64,000 bases of DNA, taken from positions 1-64,000 of the forward strand of contig JAWVFH010000055.1 of assembly GCA_033856255.1 (NCBI GenBank), written 5' to 3'. Source of the stretch: WHSW01 sp033856255. Its GTDB lineage: Bacteria > Actinomycetota > Thermoleophilia > Solirubrobacterales > 70-9. The position numbers and the translations under genes were made by a program. Shown one piece after another: positions 25,401 to 31,829 of the stretch. Below the pieces are notes generated by a model. The model ran no database searches. It saw nothing but the letters and a program-made list of their open reading frames with translations, and had not been told where the DNA came from. How positions within the stretch are numbered: the stretch's first letter is position 1; each line of letters begins with the position of its first letter.

Positions 25401-25961
25401 TCAGACGCTCGCTGCCGCGGGCGTCGCCGTGGGCGGAACCGCCGCCACGGTGACCCGGGGCCGGCCGATGACGCCGCGCGTCAACACGAACAGGCCGGTG
25501 CCGATCAGCATCAATGCCACGCCGACCACAATCGCAAATGTCGCGACGCTCTCGGCGAAGAAGGACGTGTTCAGCGCCGTCGACAGGGCCGTCGAGGTGA
25601 TCCAGATCTGTCGGGCGGGATTATCGATCGCCTTACCGCTGGCCAGCGCCTTCTGCGCTTGGTCAGCCGGAACCGCCTTGCCGGAATCCTTGAAGACCGC
25701 TCGCGGCATCTCCGCATAGGTCAGGCCGTCGGTCGCTGCGAGGGTGTCCTCGCGGATCGTGTCCGCGAAGGCCTTGGCCTCGCTACCGGTGTCGACCGCT
25801 TGCCCGTCGATCGAGGAGCCGGGAATGCCGACGATCTGCTCCTGTCCCAGTCGATCGCGGACGTCGCTGCGGCCGCTGACGCCGATGGCGATCATCGCGA
25901 TCCCCAGCAACACCAAGATCGCGCTCGATACGTATCCACCAATCTGAAATGAACGACTCAT
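25401..25961 (-). CDS. Two-helix membrane protein, unknown
   Basis: A 186-residue protein with an N-terminal membrane helix (residues 9-27), an external domain of about 90 residues rich in Asp/Ala and without Cys, and a second helix near residues 138-160 followed by a Pro/Ala tail. It has a good ribosome site (AAGGAG) ahead of ATG 25961. No family is recognised; the topology suggests a sensor-like or scaffold loop outside the membrane. Confidence 0.7.
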   Translation of the reverse strand: MSRSFQIGGYVSSAILVLLGIAMIAIGVSGRSDVRDRLGQEQIVGIPGSSIDGQAVDTGSEAKAFADTIREDTLAATDGLTYAEMPRAVFKDSGKAVPADQAQKALASGKAIDNPARQIWITSTALSTALNTSFFAESVATFAIVVGVALMLIGTGLFVLTRGVIGRPRVTVAAVPPTATPAAASV

Positions 25962-26193
25962 TGTCTTCTCCTTGCTCGTAAATCAGTGAGGTCAAAGCTA
26001 TGCGCGAGGCGCGGCGATTACCTCCGTCTCCGCCGCTGGTCTCGCTACGCAGTCGGTACCGAGGTCGCTCGTGCAGATCAGGCCCACCTCAGACCGGCAC
26101 CTCCGTAGCGACCACGTAGCGCGACAGGCACCCCGTACCGATGATCTTCGGCAGAGCGCCTGGGAGCCTTTGGCTCATGGCTAAGGTGCCGGC
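25962..26193. other. Divergent intergenic region
   Basis: About 230 bases between the two-helix membrane protein and the response regulator. No ORF of plausible composition was found; it holds the promoters of both genes. Confidence 0.5.
26182..26187 (+). promoter_or_regulatory. -10 box (TAAGGT) of the response regulator
   Basis: Ends 6 bases before ATG 26194, with no Shine-Dalgarno sequence; fits a leaderless transcript. Confidence 0.55.
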
Positions 26194-26859
26194 ATGACCG
26201 GCGATTCCGAATCGACACCCTCCGCCGACACCGTCACCGTGGTGATCGCCGACGATCACGAGCTCGTCCGCGACGGCATCCGGATGGTCCTGGAGGCCGA
26301 GGCGGACATCGAGGTCGTCGCGCAGGCGGGCGACGCCGAGGCCGGGGCTCGCTACGTGCTCGGCCACAAGCCGACGATCCTCGTCCTCGACCTGAGCATG
26401 CCCGGCCGCCCGAGCCTGGAGCTGATGCCGCAGATCATCGAGTCATCGCCTTCGACCTCCGTGATCGTGGTGACGATGCAAAACGAGCCCGCCTTCGCCC
26501 GCCAGGCTTTCCGCGCCGGTGCCAAGGGGTTCGTGATCAAGCAGTCGGCCGCCGACGAGCTGATCGCGGCCGTGCGGGCGGTCCTCGCCGGACAGACCTA
26601 CATCAACCCGAGCCTCGGGGCGCGGATGGCCGCCGAGCCGGAGGCCCCCGACGGGCCTCCCGACGACCTGACGCCACGGGAGACCGAGGTCCTGGGACTG
26701 CTCGCGCTCGGCTACATGAACCCCGAGATCGCCGACCAGCTCGTGCTCAGCGTCCGGACGGTCGAGACCCACCGGGCCAACATCCAGCGCAAGACCGGCA
26801 TCTCGACGCGGGCGGAGCTGATCGCCTACGCGATCGAGAACGACCTCGTCGAGCGCTGA
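26194..26859 (+). CDS. NarL/LuxR-family response regulator
   Basis: A 221-residue two-component regulator. The receiver domain has acidic pair Asp20-Asp21, phospho-acceptor Asp66 (LVLDLSMPG), Thr94 and Lys116. The C-terminal LuxR-type HTH (about residues 157-212) shows LTPRETEVLGLLALGYMN and the recognition helix SVRTVETHRANI. The nearest histidine kinase gene (27456-29138) belongs to the HisKA_3 class that normally pairs with NarL-type regulators, so they are a plausible cognate pair although not in one operon. Confidence 0.93.
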   Translation: MTGDSESTPSADTVTVVIADDHELVRDGIRMVLEAEADIEVVAQAGDAEAGARYVLGHKPTILVLDLSMPGRPSLELMPQIIESSPSTSVIVVTMQNEPAFARQAFRAGAKGFVIKQSAADELIAAVRAVLAGQTYINPSLGARMAAEPEAPDGPPDDLTPRETEVLGLLALGYMNPEIADQLVLSVRTVETHRANIQRKTGISTRAELIAYAIENDLVER

Positions 26860-26894
26860 CTTGACCGGGGATCGCAATCGAACACTCACCTCAC

Positions 26895-27518
26895 GTGGTT
26901 GACCTCTACTGGCTGCCGCTCGGCGCGGGCGGGCATTTCGTCAGGTTCAACGGCCGTGTCTACGAAGCGCTCGCGGCGCGGTTGCAGCGGCGTCCGCGGC
27001 GCGACCTCTATCACGCCGCGCTCACGGTCCAGGTCCCAGAGGGAACCTTCGTCATCGAGCAGGCACCGGTCCCGGACTCGAGCGGCGAGCGGCGCGGCGT
27101 CGTCGCCGAGGGCGCTGTCGGCAGTCGCTGGGCGGGCCGCTTTCGGATCTTTCGCTACGAGATCCGCGTCTGGCGCGGGGGACGCATCCCGGACATCGCC
27201 GAGGCCGTGGACAGCCCGCGGCGACTCAGCAGCGACGAGGCCTGTGCGCGGCGTGTCCTTGATGCGGCCGCGCGGATCCCGACTCCCGTATGGGGTCGGG
27301 ACGAGCTGGGGACCGGAGAGATGTGGAACTCGAACGCTGTGATCGCGTGGGTGATCGCGCGCAGCGGGATCGACGCCGAGTCGATTCAGCCACCGGCAGG
27401 GGGACGCGCCCCGGGTTGGCACGCAGGGCTCGTTGTCGCGAGCAGGAGCCCGGGCCTAAGCGGAGACCCTGACGACAGGAAGGCTGGCTCTGACGCGCGT
27501 TCCCCCGCCCTGGGGTGA
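26895..27518 (+). CDS. Conserved actinobacterial hypothetical protein
   Basis: A 207-residue soluble protein, starting GTG 26895, with a long conserved core: WLPLGAGGHFVRFNGRVYEAL, then LYHAALTVQVPEG, GVVAEGAVGSRWAGRFRIFRYE, PTPVWGRDELGTGEMWNSN and a C-terminal helix. I recognise this pattern from uncharacterised actinobacterial proteins, but no function is known to me. The invariant-looking Trp, His and Asn in GEMWNSN suggest an enzyme or binding site. The last 21 codons overlap the 3' end of the convergent kinase gene. Confidence 0.8.
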   Translation: MVDLYWLPLGAGGHFVRFNGRVYEALAARLQRRPRRDLYHAALTVQVPEGTFVIEQAPVPDSSGERRGVVAEGAVGSRWAGRFRIFRYEIRVWRGGRIPDIAEAVDSPRRLSSDEACARRVLDAAARIPTPVWGRDELGTGEMWNSNAVIAWVIARSGIDAESIQPPAGGRAPGWHAGLVVASRSPGLSGDPDDRKAGSDARSPALG

Positions 27519-29138
27519 GCTGATGCTCAGCTCACCCCCGGCGAGGGCGACCCGCTCGCGCATTCCCAGGAGCCCGAATCCATCGTGCTGGGCGCCCTCG
27601 TCGAAGCCGCGCCCGTCGTCCTCGACCGTGACCGTGACCGAGTCGCTCCCTTCCTCGACCAGAACCCGGACTCTGCCGGCATCAGCGTGCTTGAGCACGT
27701 TCGTCAACGCCTCCTGCACGGTCCTGTACACCGTTGCCTCGAGCTCCGGGGTATGGCGAGCCGGCTCGCGGCCCGCCTCGTAGGCGAGGTCGATATCGAG
27801 GTCGATCGCCAGGCCGCTGCGCGAGCTCACCCGCTCGACGAGAGCCTCGACCGCGGCCGCCGGACCGAGCTGGTCCAAGGCAGCGGGGCGCAGCTCCGTG
27901 ATCAGGCCCTGGAGATCGCTGATCGTGCGCTCAACCTGCTCATTTGCGTGTGTCAACGCGCGGCGCATCGCGTTCGCGTCGTCGATCTGCAAGGCGCTCT
28001 GCTGCATCACCTTCAAGGCCCCCAGCTCCTGCAGCGTCTCATCGTGCAGCTCGCGCGCCCAGCGCTGGCGCTCGCGCTCCGAGGAGGCAATCGAGAGCCG
28101 CAGCTTCTCGTCCTCGATCGCCTGGGTTGCGGCAATCGCGGTCGCGGCGCTCGTGCAGAAGGATTCCAGCGCCAGGATGTCGTCGCTGGTGAAGGCGGCC
28201 TTCGATCCGAGGCGGTCGAAGACGGCGAGGAGACCCAGGTCGACGCCCCGGGACTGCAACGGGATCAGCAATCCGGAGGCCGCCTCGATCCCGAGCTCCG
28301 CAAATCGGCCGACCGCGCGGCCCGAGATCTGTTGGCTGCGACCGGCACGGAGCACGTCGGCGGCGGGCGAGTCACCACCGGGAAGTACGCGACCGACGAG
28401 GGTCTCGTCGACCTCCCCGGCCACCTGGGCGACACTCAAATCGCCACCGTCTTGGACCAGTAACACCGCGCAGAGGCGAGCGTCGACGAGGTCGCGAGCG
28501 CGCTTGACCACGAGTTCGAGAACGCGCGCCAGATCCGTCTTGCCGCCGACCTCGCGGTTGAGCGACACCGTGGCCTCGAGACCGCGTATGGCGCGCTGGA
28601 GCTCCTCCTCCCGGCGCCGGCTCGTTTCGTGCGCCTGCGCGTTATCGACCGCGATCGCCGCCCACTGGGCGAGCACTACGAGCAGCGTCTCGTCCCGTTC
28701 GCCGAACTCCTCGCCGTCCACCTTCTCGGTCAGATAGAGGTTGCCGTAGATCTCGCCGCGAATCATCACCGGGACCCCGAGGAAGCTCTCCATCGGCGGG
28801 TGCTCCGCCGGGAATCCATACGAGCGAGGGTGGTCGCTGATTCGCTCCAGCCGCAGGGCCTGCGGCTCTCGGATCAGCTCGCCGAGGATGCCGTGACCCC
28901 GCGGCAACGGGCCGATTCGTTGCCTCAGCTCATCGTCGATCCCGACCGTGACGAAGCGGGCCAGCTCGCGCTTTTCCGCATCGAGGATGCCCAACGCCGC
29001 GTACTGCGCGCCGGTCAGCTCGCGGGCGGCTTCGAGAACCTCTCGCAGAACGACCTCGGGGTCGTGCTCGGAGACCAGCGCGCGGCCGACCTGCAACAGC
29101 CGGGCGAGTTGTCTCGGGTCGAGGCTCTCGGGGGACAT
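27456..29138 (-). CDS. DevS/DosS-like GAF-GAF sensor histidine kinase
   Basis: A 560-residue cytoplasmic kinase. GAF-A spans about residues 30-165, GAF-B about 200-340, and HisKA_3 has phospho-acceptor His365 (RELHDETLQ). The ATPase domain carries the N box (QEALTNVLKH, 475-484), DDGRGF (508-513) and GFGLLGMRERV. GAF-A contains HPPMESFLGVPV and GNLYLTEK. His113 and Tyr135 are exactly 22 residues apart, the same spacing as the heme ligand and distal Tyr of mycobacterial DevS, so heme-based sensing of O2/NO/CO or redox is likely. ATG 29138 gives the DevS-like N-terminus; longer in-frame starts enter the intergenic region. Confidence 0.92.
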   Translation of the reverse strand: MSPESLDPRQLARLLQVGRALVSEHDPEVVLREVLEAARELTGAQYAALGILDAEKRELARFVTVGIDDELRQRIGPLPRGHGILGELIREPQALRLERISDHPRSYGFPAEHPPMESFLGVPVMIRGEIYGNLYLTEKVDGEEFGERDETLLVVLAQWAAIAVDNAQAHETSRRREEELQRAIRGLEATVSLNREVGGKTDLARVLELVVKRARDLVDARLCAVLLVQDGGDLSVAQVAGEVDETLVGRVLPGGDSPAADVLRAGRSQQISGRAVGRFAELGIEAASGLLIPLQSRGVDLGLLAVFDRLGSKAAFTSDDILALESFCTSAATAIAATQAIEDEKLRLSIASSERERQRWARELHDETLQELGALKVMQQSALQIDDANAMRRALTHANEQVERTISDLQGLITELRPAALDQLGPAAAVEALVERVSSRSGLAIDLDIDLAYEAGREPARHTPELEATVYRTVQEALTNVLKHADAGRVRVLVEEGSDSVTVTVEDDGRGFDEGAQHDGFGLLGMRERVALAGGELSISSPQGGGTRVRASLPVVRVSA

Positions 29139-29271
29139 CTGCAGGTCCGCAGCGACCTTACCGCCTACGGTTCCGCAGTCACTACCTAGCCAGATCCCGG
29201 CTCGCCGCCGATGTTGCGGCGGCCCCGTCGACGTAGCGTTGGAGAGGACCAAACGACGTGACCGGAGAACC

Positions 29272-30228
29272 ATGCAGCGCAAGATCGTCATCGGCTACGA
29301 CCTCGAACACGGCGGAAGCGACGCTCTCCGCCTCGGTCGTCTGTTCGCCGAAGTTCTCGCCGGTCAGCCGATCGTGTTCAGCGCTTTGCCCTGGCCCAGA
29401 TACCTGATGGGCCTCGAGCATCTGCAAAAGCAGGTCGACGTGGGGATGCACGACCGCTTTGACGTGATTCGCGACGAGCTTCAGGACCTCGGCGTAGAGC
29501 CACAGGCTGTCGCTGTCGCGAGCCCGTCGGCCGCCGAGGCCCTGCACGAGTTCGCCGAGCGGGAGGGGGCCGCGATGGTCGTCCTCGGCTCCTGTCATCG
29601 AGGGCCACTCGGACGGACGCTCGCGGGCAGCGTCGGGGAATCGCTGATGCACGGTGCGTCCTGCGCGATCTCCATCGCTCCACACGGCTACGCCGAGCGC
29701 AGCCAGGCTCCGCTGCTTCGAATCGCCGTCGCCTTCGACGGCTCAGCCGAGGCTTGGCCGGCCCTGGAGACGGGAATCGGGCTAGCCGAACGCTGCCACG
29801 CGCGGCTGACGGTGATCTCGGTCGCCGACTACCCGAGCTACGGCTACGCCGCCGCCTGGTCGGTCCTCACCGCGGAAGACATCACCGACTATGAGGAAGA
29901 GGAGAAGCGGCGTCTGCTCGACCTTGCGCTCGGCCGAATCCCCGCCGGCCTCGAGAGCGAGGGCCGTCTGCTCACCGGGGACGCCGGCTCGGTGCTGTCC
30001 GAGGTGAGCGGAGGGTTCGATCTGATCGTCACGGGCTCACGCGCCTACGGCCCCTTGCGACGCACCCTCCTCGGCAGTACGACTCGCAAGCTGATCAGGG
30101 ACTCCGCCTGTCCGGTCCTCGTCCTCCCTCGCGCCGTCGGGGTCGACCCACTCGGTCTGCGCTCTGGCCTCACCCCCAACACCGCCGCGGGCGAGCCCAT
30201 CGGTACCGGAGTCCGGCAGCCGGTCTGA
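29272..30228 (+). CDS. Universal stress protein, tandem UspA domains
   Basis: A 318-residue protein with two UspA domains (about 4-143 and 150-293). Each ends in the nucleotide-binding pattern: GSCHRGPLGRTLAGSVGES in the first and GSRAYGPLRRTLLGSTTRK in the second. Tandem Usp proteins of this kind belong to the DosR regulon in mycobacteria. It is divergent from the DevS-like kinase (133-bp gap), which supports a dormancy- or hypoxia-type role. ATG 29272 has a GGAG ribosome site 6 bases upstream; the longer open frame runs antisense to the kinase gene. Confidence 0.93.
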   Translation: MQRKIVIGYDLEHGGSDALRLGRLFAEVLAGQPIVFSALPWPRYLMGLEHLQKQVDVGMHDRFDVIRDELQDLGVEPQAVAVASPSAAEALHEFAEREGAAMVVLGSCHRGPLGRTLAGSVGESLMHGASCAISIAPHGYAERSQAPLLRIAVAFDGSAEAWPALETGIGLAERCHARLTVISVADYPSYGYAAAWSVLTAEDITDYEEEEKRRLLDLALGRIPAGLESEGRLLTGDAGSVLSEVSGGFDLIVTGSRAYGPLRRTLLGSTTRKLIRDSACPVLVLPRAVGVDPLGLRSGLTPNTAAGEPIGTGVRQPV

Positions 30229-30359
30229 GCACCGAGGGCGAGGGCGAAGCACTCGCCATCTGCCGAGCGAGCCCGGAGACTGGCAAGGAAGCAGGGAGCG
30301 TGGCGTGCTCTGCACGCGAGCGACCGATGACGCAGTCAGGCGTCGGGCGCAGCCGGGAA

Positions 30360-30382
30360 ATGGCGAGGGCCGGAATCGAACC
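30360..30382. repeat. Duplicate of the tRNA-Phe 3' end
   Basis: A 23-bp exact copy of 30438-30460, the 3' strand of the T arm and acceptor of the adjacent tRNA-Phe, 78 bp downstream of the intact copy in tRNA orientation. tRNA 3' ends are classical integrase attachment sites, so this may be a leftover att core. Confidence 0.75.
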
Positions 30383-30438
30383 CGGACCGAGCGCGGAGGG
30401 CAAGGCCGGTCGCCGGGACGATCCCGGACGAGCCTGGA

Positions 30439-30511
30439 TGGCGAGGGCCGGAATCGAACCGGCGACACCACGATTTTCAGTCGTGTGCTCTACCAACTGA
30501 GCTACCTCGCC
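30439..30511 (-). tRNA. tRNA-Phe (GAA)
   Basis: The 73-base cloverleaf has a 7-bp acceptor stem GGCGAGG/CCTCGCC, the D-arm sequence AGCTCAGTTGGTAGAGC, anticodon stem-loop ACGACTGAAAATCGT with anticodon GAA, T loop GGTTCGATTCC and discriminator A. The CCA tail is not encoded. Confidence 0.97.
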
Positions 30512-30535
30512 CGCGGCGCGTAAGGCTAGCGCCCG

Positions 30536-30742
30536 CTAGGAGCGCTCGTTACCGCGCTTGTAGTTGCCGGTCGCCCTCGCCATCAGCTGCTGCGCGGCCT
30601 CGGGATCCCCGTCCTCGGCACGGCCGAGAAACCGCTTCGCCGGCCCGCCCGCGAGCGTCGTCACGACCCGTCCGTCGCGCGAGATCCGCACCCGCCCGTC
30701 CTTGGTCGCACGCCAACTGAAATCGCCGAGGCCGGGAGCCAC
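30536..30742 (-). CDS. Small conserved hypothetical protein, 68 residues
   Basis: A 68-residue basic protein starting at GTG 30742. It has a short beta-hairpin pattern (FSWRATKDGRVRISRDGRVVTTL) followed by a helix (AAQQLMARATGNYKRGNE). It resembles small actinobacterial proteins of unknown role. The regular charge pattern and codon use support coding. It lies directly downstream of tRNA-Phe on the opposite reading direction's 5' side, with no operon partner. Confidence 0.72.
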   Translation of the reverse strand: MAPGLGDFSWRATKDGRVRISRDGRVVTTLAGGPAKRFLGRAEDGDPEAAQQLMARATGNYKRGNERS

Positions 30743-30807
30743 CGGGCCAAGCTAGCGCGCTATATAGGCGGCGCTGGGCGGGCCTTGCCCGCCGCGCCTC
30801 GCGAGGA

Positions 30808-30813
30808 TAAAAT
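30808..30813 (+). promoter_or_regulatory. -10 box (TAAAAT) with -35 TTGCCC of secreted protein
   Basis: TAAAAT ends 8 bases before GTG 30822. A TTGCCC at 30785-30790 sits exactly 17 bases upstream, the most complete promoter among the leaderless candidates. Confidence 0.65.
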
Positions 30814-30821
30814 CGCGCAAC

Positions 30822-31829
30822 GTGACTCGAGGTAGGACGCTGACAGTCGCAGTGATCGGGGTGTTGGTCGGGCTTCTGGCCGCACCCGTCACGGCGTCGG
30901 CCGACGACGCGACGGGTGCGCAGCGCCGGGCGATCTCGAAGGCGTTCTTCGCCGACCACCCTCACTCGCAGTTCTCGATCACCGCCGTCCGGGCGGAGGG
31001 GAACTTCGGGCTGGTGGCCTGGTCGACGGGGTCCGGCAAGCGGAGGCCGGGATCGGGCAGCAGCTACTACGAGCGTGAGGGCGCCGCCGAGAAGTACGCA
31101 GGGGTCGTCGAGCGGGACGTCCCGAAGAAGGTCAAGAAGAAGCTCAACGCTCCGCTCGTCTTCGACTTCGTGTACGCGGGCGACGCCCACTACGTACAGA
31201 ACATCCACGACACAGAGGACGAGAACGGGGCGGTCTACGACAGCATCCTCGACGCGCCCATCGAGTGGCAGGCGGTCTATCGGAAGCTCAAGGTCCCGCT
31301 GACCGGGGTGCCCGGCAATTACTTCATCTTTGCCGAATCGGACCCGTTGACCCTCGACGGGGTCATCTACGACTTGGAGTGTCCCGATTGCGCTCTCACC
31401 CACGAGCACTGCACCGGGTTCACCGAGGTTCCCCCGGGGTCCAACGGCAACGTCCACTCGCCTCCCGGGCTCAACGACGACGAGTTCCTCGTCCTCGACT
31501 TCGAGGCGCCGGACCTGTGGAACCTGGTCTCGATGACGACCGAGATCCCGAGCGACCCCGACCTCGAGCCGCTCTGCCGCGAGCAGTTCGAGAACCAGCC
31601 CGCCCTCATGGACGCGGAGCTGCAGATGCCGGATCTGCTGGAGCACAACGCGGTCATGAGCCTTGCCCGGCTGCGTGCAGCGAAGGTGGGCCAGGAGCTC
31701 AGCTTCCCGGTAGGCGAGCAGGGTGGTCAGCCCACCCGCGATTGCAGCTCGAGCCGGCGGGACCGCTGCGAGCAGTACTTCCAGGGCGGTGGCTGGCACG
31801 CTGAACTGACCGGGGTCCGGATGAAGTAG
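30822..31829 (+). CDS. Secreted protein of unknown function, 335 residues
   Basis: Starts at GTG 30822 with a signal peptide (LTVAVIGVLVGLLAAPVTASA, cleavage likely before DD). The mature part begins with a domain of about 60 residues (AISKAFFADHPHSQFSITAVRAEGNFGLVAW...) and continues with a Cys-containing region (ECPDCALTHEHC, residues 184-195) and a C-terminal stretch with three more Cys. The ECPDC...HEHC cluster could bind metal or form disulfides. No family is recognised. Its stop TAG directly abuts the stop of the convergent helicase gene (TAGCTA). Confidence 0.72.
   Translation: MTRGRTLTVAVIGVLVGLLAAPVTASADDATGAQRRAISKAFFADHPHSQFSITAVRAEGNFGLVAWSTGSGKRRPGSGSSYYEREGAAEKYAGVVERDVPKKVKKKLNAPLVFDFVYAGDAHYVQNIHDTEDENGAVYDSILDAPIEWQAVYRKLKVPLTGVPGNYFIFAESDPLTLDGVIYDLECPDCALTHEHCTGFTEVPPGSNGNVHSPPGLNDDEFLVLDFEAPDLWNLVSMTTEIPSDPDLEPLCREQFENQPALMDAELQMPDLLEHNAVMSLARLRAAKVGQELSFPVGEQGGQPTRDCSSSRRDRCEQYFQGGGWHAELTGVRMK

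Noticed and set aside
22967..25453. 828-codon plus-strand open frame across three genes
   Set aside because: It spans the antisense of the YhaM-like, YihY and CopD-like genes, which all have clear family motifs and proper starts.
29139..29271. Possible DosR box between the DevS-like kinase and the Usp gene
   Set aside because: Only a partial half-site resemblance (GGACCAAACG) is visible; the 20-bp palindrome is not present.
30300..30500. Short ORFs with the peptide pattern MARAGIEPATP
   Set aside because: They are antisense translations of tRNA-Phe and its partial copy, a well-known annotation artefact.
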